Notes: generated by a model from the letters alone, not told the origin. A DNA stretch of 49,590 nucleotides from an uncultured Collinsella sp. (GCA_900752015.1 CAADTZ010000036.1:1-49590), one strand, 5' to 3'. Numbered from the stretch's first letter, positions 7,933 to 16,582 are shown. Numbers and translations are program-made.

Positions 7933-9693
7933 ATGGAATCGATCGTTAAGTTCTTGGAGAAAGGTCAGCCGTACTTCGACAAGGTCTCTAAGAACATCTA
8001 CCTTCAGGCCATTAAAGACGGCTTTTTGGCAGCAATGCCCATCATCCTGTCTTCTTCTGTCTTCCTGCTTATTTCGACCCTGCCGGGCGTTGTCGCCACG
8101 GTCGGCGGCTTTACGCTGCCCGACTGGTGGAACGTCGACGTCGTGAACTTCTGCAACAAGGTTTACAACTTCACGATGGGCGTCGTGGGCATCATGGTCG
8201 CCGGCACCACCGCAAGCGCGCTGACCGGCTCCAAGAACCGCCGCATGCCTGCCGGCAAGGCCATCAACGCCACGAGCACCATGGTCGCCGCCATGTGCGC
8301 CATGCTCATCTTGGCCGTTACCCAGACGAGTGCCAAGATCGACGGCGCCGATGTCTCGGTGTTCTTTACCGACAACATGGGCACCAAGGGCCTGCTGAGC
8401 TCCTTTGTCGCCGCATTTGCCACGGTCAACATCTATGCCTTCTGCATTAAGCGAGACATCACCATCAAGCTGCCCAAAGAAGTCCCCGGCGCCATCGCCC
8501 AGAACTTCCGCGACATCTTCGCCTTCAGCTTCTCCATCCTGTTTGTCGCCGTCATCGACGTTATCTGCCGCACCTGCTTGGCCGTCCCGTTTGCCAACGT
8601 CATCTCCACGCTGGTGAGCCCGCTGTTCGCCGCTGCCGATTCCTACGCCGGCCTCGCCCTCATCTGGTTCATGATCCCGCTGTTCTGGTTCATGGGCATC
8701 CACGGCCCCTCGGTCGTTAAGCCTGCCCTCAACGCCGCGCTGTTTGGCAACATCACCACCAACCTCGCCACGCTGCAGGCCGGCGGTCACCCCGCCCTCG
8801 CCCTGACCGAGAACTTCGGTAACTACATCGGCGAACTCGGCGGCACCGGCGCCACGTTCATTGTCCCGATCATCTTCCTGCTCTTTATGCGCTCCAAGCA
8901 GCTCAAGGCCGTCGGCAAAGCCTCTGTCGTACCCGTGACGTTCGCCGTCAACGAGCCGCTGCTGTTCGCCGCGCCCATCATCCTCAACCCGTACTTCCTG
9001 ATCCCGTTCCTGTTTGCCCCCGTGGCCAACGTCCTCATTGGTAAGTTCTTCATCGACTTTTTGGGCATGAACGGCTTTATCTATGCCATGCCGTGGGCAC
9101 TCCCCGGACCGATCGGCACCTTCATCGACACCAACTTCCAGCCGATCTCTCTGGTCCTGGTTGTCGTCCTGCTGGTCGTTGACTTCTTGATCTACTACCC
9201 ATTCTGCAAGGCCTACGACAACGTCCTGTGCAAGCAGGAGGCCGAGACCCTGGCCGAAGAAGAGGCCGAGGAGACCAAGGCCGTCAAGACCGCTGCCGCC
9301 CCCGCCGTTGAGGCTCCTGTTGTCGAGACCGCTTCTGCCACCGAGGCCTCCGCAGCTCCGTCCGCCCTTAAGGGCAAGGATCTGAGGGTTCTGGTTCTGT
9401 GCGCTGGCGCCGGCACCTCTGCACTGCTCGCCAACGCGCTTAAGGAAGGCGCCGACGAGCTGGGCATCGACATTACCGCCAACGCCGGTGCCTACGGCAG
9501 CCACTACGCCATCATGGACCAGTACAACGTCATCGTCCTGGCTCCGCAGGTTCGCACCTATTACAACGAGATGAAGGCCGACACCGACCGCCTGGGCATC
9601 ACGCTGCTGTCGCCCAAGGGCAAACAGTACATCGACCTCACCAAGGATCCCAAGGGCGCCGTCGCCTGGATCGAGGAAAACCTCGAGGCATAA
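7933..9693 (+). CDS. PTS lactose/cellobiose-family EIICB permease, cassette 2
   Basis: This 586-residue permease has an EIIC membrane domain (to about residue 430) with the GIHGPSVV signature and NEPLLF loop. An Ala/Glu/Val-rich linker leads to a C-terminal EIIB domain with phospho-acceptor Cys490 in VLVLCAGAGTS. An AGAGGAG-like ribosome site precedes the ATG. Its EIIB domain is closer to those of cassettes 3 and 4 (YGSHY..MDQY, KADTDRLGI) than to cassette 1. It should share an EIIA encoded elsewhere. The substrate is probably a beta-galactoside, by context with the LacG-like enzyme upstream. Confidence 0.92.
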   Translation: MESIVKFLEKGQPYFDKVSKNIYLQAIKDGFLAAMPIILSSSVFLLISTLPGVVATVGGFTLPDWWNVDVVNFCNKVYNFTMGVVGIMVAGTTASALTGSKNRRMPAGKAINATSTMVAAMCAMLILAVTQTSAKIDGADVSVFFTDNMGTKGLLSSFVAAFATVNIYAFCIKRDITIKLPKEVPGAIAQNFRDIFAFSFSILFVAVIDVICRTCLAVPFANVISTLVSPLFAAADSYAGLALIWFMIPLFWFMGIHGPSVVKPALNAALFGNITTNLATLQAGGHPALALTENFGNYIGELGGTGATFIVPIIFLLFMRSKQLKAVGKASVVPVTFAVNEPLLFAAPIILNPYFLIPFLFAPVANVLIGKFFIDFLGMNGFIYAMPWALPGPIGTFIDTNFQPISLVLVVVLLVVDFLIYYPFCKAYDNVLCKQEAETLAEEEAEETKAVKTAAAPAVEAPVVETASATEASAAPSALKGKDLRVLVLCAGAGTSALLANALKEGADELGIDITANAGAYGSHYAIMDQYNVIVLAPQVRTYYNEMKADTDRLGITLLSPKGKQYIDLTKDPKGAVAWIEENLEA

Positions 9694-9725
9694 GACGCTG
9701 ACACCACCTGCCGCTTGCAGACAAT

Positions 9726-9767
9726 AAATGGCCCGTGCATCGATGTGTGATGCGCGGGCCATTTTGT
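9726..9767. terminator. Terminator of cassette 2
   Basis: AAATGGCCCG (9726-9735) pairs with CGGGCCATTT (9755-9764), and TTTTGTTT follows. The A-rich left flank could also let it work for the converging repressor gene. Confidence 0.8.
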
Positions 9768-9792
9768 TTAGACCGCACCCGTCCTCCTGTTC

Positions 9793-10009
9793 ATCTCAAT
9801 CTGTAACATCTAGCCGAGTTTTTCGGTCCTAGCTGTTACAGATCGAGATGAACGCACAGGCCAAGCCGAAAATCTCAATCTGTAACATGTAGACCACTTT
9901 TGACCGCTTAGACGTTACAGATCGAGACAAACGGAATATACCGGACCGAATTGTCTAAATCTGTAACAACTAGCTGAGATTTTCGGCCCTACCTGTTACA
10001 GATTTAGAC
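9793..10009. repeat. Palindromic repeat array 2 (A-B-A)
   Basis: There are three units: 9793-9849 (A), 9873-9928 (B) and 9953-10009 (A), with a period of about 80 bp. In the third, the outer arm has changed to TCTAAATC and the far arm to GATTTAGA, a compensating pair change that preserves the stem. The array fills the gap between the converging cassette 2 permease and cassette 3 repressor. Confidence 0.85.
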
Positions 10010-10026
10010 GAACAGGCCGAGCACGT

Positions 10027-11028
10027 CTACGCCCGCAGGTCCTTTACGCTGGAACGTTCGACCAACACGCCCGAGACGAGCGTACGGCTTCTGGAGCTCG
10101 GGGCTTCCAAACCCGCAACGACCTCGTTAAGCGCACGGATGCCCAGCTCGCGGTGGCGAAACTTCACCGACGTCAGAATCGAGTTGGGAATCGTCTTGTA
10201 GAGCTCATCGTCGAAGCCGATCACGGACACGTCGTCGGGCACACTGAGCCCTTTGTCACGTAGGGCCACCATCACGCCGTTTGCCATGCAGTCGTTAGCA
10301 GCGAGGACCGCCGTGCAATCGGGTTTATCGGCAAGCACAAGGCCCGCGGCATAGCCACTATCCGCATTCCAATCGCCTTGCAGAGGTTCGGGCGGCTCAA
10401 TGCCACGCGCCTCGAGTGCCGCACGCCAACCTTTCATACGGCACTGGCTCGACAGCGACTCTTTCTTACCCGAAACGAAATACACGTTCTTGTGACCATG
10501 ATCCAAGAAGTACTCGCACGCCATGCGCGCGCCACCCTCTTGATCGTCACTAACGGTAGAGCAGGTAGGATGCTCCATCGGCGTGATAATCACCGTCTTG
10601 AGGTCCTTCGGTGCCTCAAAGGTATCAAAGTCATCGACCATCTGACGCAGGTTGAAAATCATGCCATCAACAGGCAGCTGCGACATCCTGCGCGCCGCAT
10701 CGGCAAGGGTCATCTTCTCCCCTGAGCACTTCTTAATCATCGTGAGCGCAAAGCCGCGTTCTTCGGCGGCATCGGCGATACCGTCAATCATGTCCACGGC
10801 ACCACCTGACAAGTGAAACAGCACCACGCCGATGCACCCGTAACGGCCCAACTTGAGCGAACGCGCGGCAAAGTTGGTTCGAAACCCGAGCGCCTCCATG
10901 GCCGAATGGACCTTATCGCGTGTCGACTCTCGCACGCTATTGGGCTCGTTGATCACACGCGAAACCGTCTTGAGAGAAACGCCCGCGGCAACTGCCACAT
11001 CATTCATTGAGACATTTTTCTTGTCCAT
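10027..11028 (-). CDS. LacI-family transcriptional repressor, cassette 3
   Basis: This protein of about 333 residues has an N-terminal helix-turn-helix (recognition helix SLKTVSR) followed by the ligand-binding core. The start is placed at the ATG at 11028 (MDKKNVSMND), directly before the HTH. An in-frame start at 11088 would add 20 residues without a good ribosome site. The divergent EIICB/glycosidase operon has a perfect palindromic operator in its upstream region, which this protein presumably binds. Its recognition helix differs from the other two repressors at the two residues that contact DNA in LacI (Leu-Lys here; Glu-Gln and Arg-Gln there), in line with a different operator. Confidence 0.9.
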   Translation of the reverse strand: MDKKNVSMNDVAVAAGVSLKTVSRVINEPNSVRESTRDKVHSAMEALGFRTNFAARSLKLGRYGCIGVVLFHLSGGAVDMIDGIADAAEERGFALTMIKKCSGEKMTLADAARRMSQLPVDGMIFNLRQMVDDFDTFEAPKDLKTVIITPMEHPTCSTVSDDQEGGARMACEYFLDHGHKNVYFVSGKKESLSSQCRMKGWRAALEARGIEPPEPLQGDWNADSGYAAGLVLADKPDCTAVLAANDCMANGVMVALRDKGLSVPDDVSVIGFDDELYKTIPNSILTSVKFRHRELGIRALNEVVAGLEAPSSRSRTLVSGVLVERSSVKDLRA

Positions 11029-11110
11029 CGTTGCCACTGCTTCTCCACTCGGTTCTCTATCGCTTGTTTTTTGCGTTCTAGCATACACTACCTGCCTGAC
11101 TGGTAAATCA

Positions 11111-11142
11111 GCCGTTTATCGGACGATATCGACCGTTCACCT
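11111..11142 (+). promoter_or_regulatory. Tandem 21-bp-spaced ACCGTTCACCG-like boxes, cassette 3
   Basis: GCCGTTTATCG (11111-11121) and ACCGTTCACCT (11132-11142) start 21 bp apart, matching the pairs in cassettes 1 and 2. Confidence 0.45.
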
Positions 11143-11188
11143 GTAAATCCTTGTTGCTCTTCCAAAAATGTCTTACGTTGTCATTAAC

Positions 11189-11210
11189 GAAATGACAACG
11201 TTGTCATTTC
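11189..11210. promoter_or_regulatory. LacI-type operator, cassette 3 (perfect palindrome)
   Basis: The core AATGACAACGTTGTCATT (11191-11208) lies in a perfect 22-bp palindrome. A further half-site ACGTTGTCATT at 11175-11185 repeats its right half 23 bp upstream. It is about 105 bp before the EIICB start. Confidence 0.8.
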
Positions 11211-11312
11211 GCAATGCCTTCCTTAAGCAGGAAGGTTTCCGGGCAGTCCTGACCATCCATCGACGACCAGTTCCATCCACATGCATCGCGCATCGAGCAG
11301 CAAAGGAGCTCT

Positions 11313-13112
11313 ATGGACGCCATCGTAAAGATGCTCGAAAAGCATCAACCGTTCTTTGAGAAGATCTCGAGGAACGTCTACCTCCAGGCCATTAAGGACG
11401 GATTCCTTGGGTGCATGCCCATCGTCCTCACCTCTTCGATCTTCCTGCTGATTGCCACCCTTCCTGGCGTAGTTGGCATCACGCTGCCCCAGCCGCTCAT
11501 CGACTGGTGCAACAAGCTGTACAACTTCACCATGGGCGTCATGGGCATCATGGTCGCCGGCACCACTGCCAAGAACTTTACGGCTTCCATGAACCGTCGC
11601 ATGCCCGCCGGCAAAGTGCTCAACGACGGTTCCACCATGGTGGCCGCCCAGTGCAGCATGCTGCTGCTCGCAGTCACACAGTTCACCACCAAGTTCAACG
11701 GCTCCGAACTTTCGGTCTTCGATTGCACCAGCATGGGCACGCGCGGTCTGTTCTCGGCCTATATCGCCGCGTTCATTACCGTTTGGGTCTATAAGTTCTG
11801 CGTCTCGCGCGATCTGACCATTAAGCTGCCCAAGGAGGTCCCGGGCGCCATCGCTCAGAACTTCCGCGACATTATCCCCTTTGGCGGCGCCGTCATCATC
11901 TGCGGCATCATCGATGTCGTCGTGCGTAACCTCATGGGCGTTCCGTTCTCTGAGCTACTTATTAAACTGCTTTCCCCGCTCTTTACCGCTGCAGAAACCT
12001 ATCCTGGCCTTATCCTTATCCAGGCAGCCACCGCGTTCTTCTGGTTCATCGGCGTCCACGGTCCCTCGATCGTCCAGCCGGGCATCGACCCCATCCGTCT
12101 TGCCAACCAGGCCGAGAACCTGCAGGTTCTGCTGGCTGGTGGTCACCCCGCCCACTCCCTCACCTTTAACATGTCGCTCGTGGGTGAGTTCGGCGGCACC
12201 GGCGCCACGTTCATCGTGCCGCTTCTGCTGATTCTCTTTATGAAGTCCAAGCAGCTCAAAGCCGTCGGTAAGGCCTCGATTGTTCCTGTTGCCTTCGCCG
12301 TCAACGAACCGCTGCTCTTTGGCGCGCCGATGATTCTTAACCCCTACATGCTCATCCCCTTTGTTGCCGCCGGCTGTGTCAACGTGAGTGTTGCCAAGTT
12401 CTTTATCGATAACGTGGGCATGAACGGCTTCTCCTTCGTGGTGCCTTGGGCCACCCCTGCCCCCATCGGCATCTTCATCACCACGAACTTCCAGCTTATC
12501 GCCTTGGTGTTTGTCGCGATCATCATCTTGCTGGACGCCATCATCTACCTGCCGTTCTTGAAGGCATACGATAAGCTGCTCTGCGACCAGGAGGCCGAGC
12601 GCGCCGCCGAGCTGGGTCTCGAGTCCGATGGTGCTGCCACCATCGCCGCCAGCACCTCTGCGCCCGCTGTCGAGCAGACCACCGCTGCCGCCGAGCCGAC
12701 CGCCGCTGCCGCCGAGCCGACCGCCGCTGCCGCCGACAGCAAGCCTGTCGCCGATCAGCCCGAACCCGCTGCCGATGCATCCTCCAAGAAGGATGTCGAT
12801 GGCCTGAAGGTCCTCGTCCTGTGCGCCGGCGCCGGTACCTCTGCCATGCTCGCCAACGCCATCAAGGAAGGTGCCGCACAGACCGGAGAGAATATCGCTT
12901 CCTCCGCAGGCGCCTATGGCCAGCACACTGCCATCATGGATCAGTACGACGTCATCGTGCTTGCCCCGCAGGTCCGTAGCTACTACAACGACATGAAGGC
13001 CGACACCGATCGCCTGGGCATTAAGCTGCTCGCTCCGCGCGGTAAGGAATATATCGACCTTACTCGCGACCCCGCTGGCGCCATCAAGTGGCTCCGCGAG
13101 AACCTCGACTAG
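11313..13112 (+). CDS. PTS lactose/cellobiose-family EIICB permease, cassette 3
   Basis: This 599-residue EIICB has a GVHGPSIV signature and NEPLLF loop in the EIIC part, and phospho-acceptor Cys504 (VLVLCAGAGTS) in the EIIB part. The interdomain linker is longer than in the paralogues. It is built from an AAAEPTA repeat encoded by a 21-bp tandem DNA repeat (about 12684-12736), a likely site of length variation. An AAAGGAG ribosome site precedes the ATG. It should pass a phosphorylated beta-galactoside to the downstream glycosidase. No cognate EIIA is present. Confidence 0.92.
   Translation: MDAIVKMLEKHQPFFEKISRNVYLQAIKDGFLGCMPIVLTSSIFLLIATLPGVVGITLPQPLIDWCNKLYNFTMGVMGIMVAGTTAKNFTASMNRRMPAGKVLNDGSTMVAAQCSMLLLAVTQFTTKFNGSELSVFDCTSMGTRGLFSAYIAAFITVWVYKFCVSRDLTIKLPKEVPGAIAQNFRDIIPFGGAVIICGIIDVVVRNLMGVPFSELLIKLLSPLFTAAETYPGLILIQAATAFFWFIGVHGPSIVQPGIDPIRLANQAENLQVLLAGGHPAHSLTFNMSLVGEFGGTGATFIVPLLLILFMKSKQLKAVGKASIVPVAFAVNEPLLFGAPMILNPYMLIPFVAAGCVNVSVAKFFIDNVGMNGFSFVVPWATPAPIGIFITTNFQLIALVFVAIIILLDAIIYLPFLKAYDKLLCDQEAERAAELGLESDGAATIAASTSAPAVEQTTAAAEPTAAAAEPTAAAADSKPVADQPEPAADASSKKDVDGLKVLVLCAGAGTSAMLANAIKEGAAQTGENIASSAGAYGQHTAIMDQYDVIVLAPQVRSYYNDMKADTDRLGIKLLAPRGKEYIDLTRDPAGAIKWLRENLD
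12684..12736 (+). repeat. 21-bp tandem repeat in the EIICB linker
   Basis: The unit GCTGCCGCCGAGCCGACCGC(C) occurs twice plus a partial third. It encodes the AAAEPTA linker, in frame, so copy-number change would only lengthen or shorten the linker. Confidence 0.75.
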
Positions 13113-13126
13113 TTCCTCCCTCTGTT

Positions 13127-13153
13127 GGTGCCCGGATCCCCAGTTCGGGCACC
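13127..13153 (+). terminator. Intercistronic hairpin between EIICB and glycosidase, cassette 3
   Basis: GGTGCCCG (13127-13134) pairs with CGGGCACC (13146-13153). There is no T-tract. It occupies the same position as the hairpin at 3176 in cassette 1. Confidence 0.5.
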
Positions 13154-13187
13154 TCTCCCTATTCGTATCCCACAGAAAGGATAACTC

Positions 13188-14609
13188 ATGACCAACCCCA
13201 TGCAGTTCCCCGACGGCTTCGTGTTTGGCGGCGCCACCGCTGCTTACCAGGTTGAGGGCGAGACCCGTACGCACGGCAAGGGCAAAGTGCCCTGGGACGA
13301 TTTCCTGGCAGCCCAGGGTCGCTTCTCCCCCGATCCCGCAAGCGACTTCTACAACAAATATCCGGTCGATATCGACCTGTGCCAGCGCTTCGGCATCAAC
13401 GGTATCCGCGTCTCCATCGCTTGGAGCCGCATCTTCCCCAACGGCACCGGCGAGATCAACTCCGAGGGTGTCGCCTTCTATCACGAGCTTTTCGCCACCT
13501 GCAATAAAGCCGGCGTTATCCCCTATGTCACGCTCGATCACTTCGATACGCCCGAGGCCTTTTACCAGAACGGCGGCGAGGGCTTCTTGACGCGCACGAC
13601 GATCGACGCCTTTGTCGAGTACGCCAAGTTCTGCTTTGCCGAGTTCACCGAGGTCAAGCACTGGTTTACCTTTAACGAGATTCCCGCGACCGCCGAGGGC
13701 AGCTTCATCGTCGGCAACTGGCCGCACGGCGAGAAGTACCGCCTGGACAAGGCTTTCCAGCTCATGCACAACATGATGGTGGCCCACGCCAAGGCTGTCG
13801 TCGCCTTCCATGAGGGTGGCTTTGAGGGCGAGGTCGGCATTGTCCAGAACCTGGAGCCCAAGTATCCCCTCGATCCCAACAGCGCTGCCGACTGCGAGGC
13901 GGCTCGCATGGCCGACGTCATCAACAACCGCTGGGTGCTCGACGCCACTTTCCGCGGCCACTATGCAGCCGACACCATGGAAGCCGCAACCAAGCTGGCC
14001 CATATCGCCGGCGGCGAGCTCGACGTCCGCGACGAGGACATCGCCGCGCTGACCGCCGCGCTCCCCTACAACGATTGCCTGGGCGTCAACACCTACAAGT
14101 GCCAGTTCCTGCGTGCCGCCGAGGGCGAAAACGACATCAACCACAATGGCACCGGCGACAAGGGCTCCTCGCGCTGGTTCCTCAAGGGCGTGGGCGAGTC
14201 GTGCGTGCGCGAAGGCGTACCCACCACCGATTGGGACTGGATCATCTATCCCGAGGGCCTGTACGACCTGCTGCTCCGTATTAAGAACGATTACCCCAAC
14301 TACAAGAAGATCTACATCACCGAGAACGGCATGGGCTATAAGGACGACTTCGAGGACGGCTTTATCGACGACGCCCCTCGCATCGACTATATGCGCCAGC
14401 ATCTCGCGTGGATCCTCAAGGCGATCGACGGCGGCGTAAACGTCGACGGTTACTTTGTGTGGTCGCTGCAGGACCAGTTCTCCTGGACCAACGGCTATAA
14501 CAAGCGCTATGGCCTGTTCTACATCGACTTTGAGACCCAGAAGCGCTATCCCAAGGCGAGTGCGTACTGGTACAAGAACGTCGCGGAGACCGGCCTGCTC
14601 ATGGCCTAA
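13188..14609 (+). CDS. Glycoside hydrolase family 1, 6-phospho-beta-galactosidase-like, cassette 3
   Basis: This 473-residue enzyme has acid/base Glu164 (FTFNEI) and nucleophile Glu379 (ITENG). Ser432, Trp433, Lys439 and Tyr441 form the LacG-type phosphate/galacto site. It is very close to the cassette 1 enzyme over long stretches, indicating duplication. One visible difference is TLDHFDTP where the other two have LHHFD. The substituted residue is the one before the conserved His, so substrate choice may differ while chemistry is kept. A clear AAAGGA ribosome site precedes the ATG. Confidence 0.9.
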   Translation: MTNPMQFPDGFVFGGATAAYQVEGETRTHGKGKVPWDDFLAAQGRFSPDPASDFYNKYPVDIDLCQRFGINGIRVSIAWSRIFPNGTGEINSEGVAFYHELFATCNKAGVIPYVTLDHFDTPEAFYQNGGEGFLTRTTIDAFVEYAKFCFAEFTEVKHWFTFNEIPATAEGSFIVGNWPHGEKYRLDKAFQLMHNMMVAHAKAVVAFHEGGFEGEVGIVQNLEPKYPLDPNSAADCEAARMADVINNRWVLDATFRGHYAADTMEAATKLAHIAGGELDVRDEDIAALTAALPYNDCLGVNTYKCQFLRAAEGENDINHNGTGDKGSSRWFLKGVGESCVREGVPTTDWDWIIYPEGLYDLLLRIKNDYPNYKKIYITENGMGYKDDFEDGFIDDAPRIDYMRQHLAWILKAIDGGVNVDGYFVWSLQDQFSWTNGYNKRYGLFYIDFETQKRYPKASAYWYKNVAETGLLMA

Positions 14610-14631
14610 CTTTTGCCGCATACCCCCTGTC

Positions 14632-14679
14632 GGCCGCATACGAATCCCTCCACGGGTTCGCATGCGGCCTTTTGTTTTT
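14632..14679 (+). terminator. Rho-independent terminator of cassette 3
   Basis: GGCCGCAT (14632-14639) pairs with ATGCGGCC (14662-14669), with an inner GAA/TTC pairing and a TTTTGTTTTT tail. Confidence 0.8.
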
Positions 14680-14701
14680 GGTGGGCTCGAGAGGATCATT
14701 C

Positions 14702-14838
14702 GTCTCGATCTGTAACATCTAGCCAAGTATTTCGGCCCTAGCTGTTACAGATCAAGACAAACAGAACGCCCGAGCAGAAATATCTCAATCTGTAACACGT
14801 AGCCCACTTTTAACCGTCTAACTGTTACAGATCAAGAC
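14702..14838. repeat. Palindromic repeat array 3 (A-B)
   Basis: There are two units, 14702-14758 (A) and 14783-14838 (B), after the cassette 3 terminator. The layout matches array 1 after cassette 1. Confidence 0.85.
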
Positions 14839-14892
14839 AATAAGATAGTCGAATCCGAACTTACCAAGCAGTTATGAAGCGTGGTTTCTAGT

Positions 14893-14967
14893 TTTCGGTA
14901 TCACGAACATACTTTCGGTATCATTTAATGGTATTATGATATCGAAAGTATGTTCGTGATACCGAAA
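14893..14967. promoter_or_regulatory. Four-half-site dyad upstream of the Fic gene
   Basis: Two 32-bp arms (14893-14924 and 14936-14967) are near-perfect reverse complements around an 11-bp AT-rich spacer. Each arm holds two copies of TTTCGGTATCA 20 bp apart (one reads TTTCGATATCA), giving four half-sites. The ribosome site AAAGGAG (14965-14971) begins in the right arm, so repressor binding or an RNA hairpin could both block expression. Confidence 0.75.
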
Positions 14968-14975
14968 GGAGCCGC

Positions 14976-16226
14976 ATGCGCCAGTTCGATTACACCACAG
15001 TCCCAGCGGAACTCGAAGCAACTCCAATCACCAACCTCCTCCTCTCGATACGCGAGCATAAAGGCCGACAGCTTGTTCTGAGTCAAGTCAAGCCCGAACT
15101 TCTATCGTCACTTATGGAGGAAGCTAAGATCCAAAGCACCCAATCCTCCAACGGACTTGAAGGAATTGTTACCACCCAAAAAAGACTCAAAGCAATCATG
15201 GCGTATTCCGCCAAGCCAAGCTCCCGCGCAGAGGAAGAAATCGCTGGATACCGAGATGTGCTGTCGCTTATTCACGAGCAACACGATTCCATTCCCGTAA
15301 CGCCATCGGTCATTCTGCAGTTGCATCGTGACCTCATGGCGCACACGGCAATCTCGTATGGAGGCCATTGGAAAGATTGCGATAACGAAATCGTCTCCAT
15401 TGACGATCAAGGTAATCGATTTGTGCGCTTTAGGCCGCCTTCGGCCCTAGCAACCCCCGGACTTATCGAAGAAGCCTGTCGGTCCCTCAACGACGCCTTA
15501 TCTCGTCAAGTTTGCGACCCCCTCCTTATATCGCTCCGCTTTATCTTCGATTTTGTTAGCATTCATCCCTTCAACGATGGCAATGGCAGGATGAGCCGGC
15601 TCCTTACAACGCTGCTGCTCGAAAAGACTGGATACGACGTTGCGCGTTACATCAGCATCGAACGACTTATTGAAGACAACAAAACGCTTTACTACAACGC
15701 CCTCGCTGCAAGCTCCACTGGATGGAATGAAAATCAAAACACCGAAGCGCCCTTTATCCGTTTCATGCTCGGAACAACCCTGGCCGCCTACCGACAGCTC
15801 GAGCAGCGTACCTTAATTGAATCAAGCACTCGTCCCATGTCGAAGCAAGCGCGCATCGCTGTTCTATTTCAACAGAGACCCGGCGTCATTAAGAAATCCG
15901 ACATCCGGTCCAACTGCCCTGATATCAGCGAGGTAACCGTTAAACGAACCCTCAGTCAGCTTGTTAGTTGCAGCGCAATCGAAAAAACAGGAGCGGGTCG
16001 TTCGACGGGCTACATACTCAAAGACGTCCATGCTCTAGAACTATTCTTGCAAGCCACAATACCCGATGGCGAGGCCGCAATAACAAAAGAGGCTCCAAAG
16101 GATAAGCTCCTTGAACGTGTAAGCCACGCCGAGGATGAAAGCAGAGAGGGGCTCTATGAAGACTACGATTCATTCTCAATGGACATAAAGACGAAATACG
16201 GAGTAAAGACGAAATACGGAGTCTAG
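14976..16226 (+). CDS. Fic-domain protein with C-terminal winged helix (class II)
   Basis: This 416-residue protein probably transfers AMP or a similar group to a target protein. The catalytic motif HPFNDGNGRMSR (His197 to Arg208) is intact. An N-terminal helix carries SNGLEG (58-63), which fits the inhibitory (S/T)xxxE(G/N) motif. This places it in class II, held off by its own Glu62. Residues about 285-350 look like a winged helix-turn-helix, which could bind the dyad upstream and autoregulate. The C-terminus ends in a duplicated KTKYGV from an 18-bp tandem repeat (16187-16222). Base composition is more AT-rich than the flanking cassettes, suggesting recent acquisition. The target is unknown. 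Confidence 0.9.
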   Translation: MRQFDYTTVPAELEATPITNLLLSIREHKGRQLVLSQVKPELLSSLMEEAKIQSTQSSNGLEGIVTTQKRLKAIMAYSAKPSSRAEEEIAGYRDVLSLIHEQHDSIPVTPSVILQLHRDLMAHTAISYGGHWKDCDNEIVSIDDQGNRFVRFRPPSALATPGLIEEACRSLNDALSRQVCDPLLISLRFIFDFVSIHPFNDGNGRMSRLLTTLLLEKTGYDVARYISIERLIEDNKTLYYNALAASSTGWNENQNTEAPFIRFMLGTTLAAYRQLEQRTLIESSTRPMSKQARIAVLFQQRPGVIKKSDIRSNCPDISEVTVKRTLSQLVSCSAIEKTGAGRSTGYILKDVHALELFLQATIPDGEAAITKEAPKDKLLERVSHAEDESREGLYEDYDSFSMDIKTKYGVKTKYGV

Positions 16227-16331
16227 TCATATCTCAAAATAGCCTCATCCTTGTTGCCCAAAGTTATTTGCGCGTCATTGTGAAGCGGTAACCCCGCGCT
16301 GGCAAGGGCAAAAGTCCTCCTGCAGCGCTTG

Positions 16332-16538
16332 TTAGCAGATGACCTGCGTGTGTTCCTCGATGGCGACACGATCCTCGGCCATGGGGCCCACAAAGGCGGC
16401 GGTGCGGCGGCGGCACATGCCGCCCACCAGGCACAGCTCGCAATCCTCGCGCACCTCGAGCAGGCTAAAGGCCGAAAGCGAATTGGTCACATAGATGGAA
16501 GGCAGTTTGTCGGTGACTCGGAGAGCGCCAATGCGATC
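16332..16538 (-). pseudogene. Truncated DeoR/LacR-type regulator remnant
   Basis: About 68 codons read in frame to a TAA at 16332. They match the C-terminal half of the DeoR regulator at 20847-21611. From TNSLS to the end, 45 of 51 aligned residues agree. Relative to the intact gene, 79 residues are missing in frame between two AED repeats (GPTAED and GIAAED), so one AED copy remains. The N-terminal HTH and effector region are absent, and an in-frame stop lies at 16539. The downstream flank (about 16265-16331) also resembles that of the intact gene, so the source was a duplicated locus. Confidence 0.85.
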
Positions 16539-16582
16539 TCACGACGGTTGCGCTCATTGTCTCAATTAGATACTCAACGAAA

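Noticed and set aside
11175..11210. CcpA-type cre site
   Set aside because: The palindrome is longer and more symmetrical than cre and differs between cassettes along with the local LacI proteins, so a local operator explains it better.
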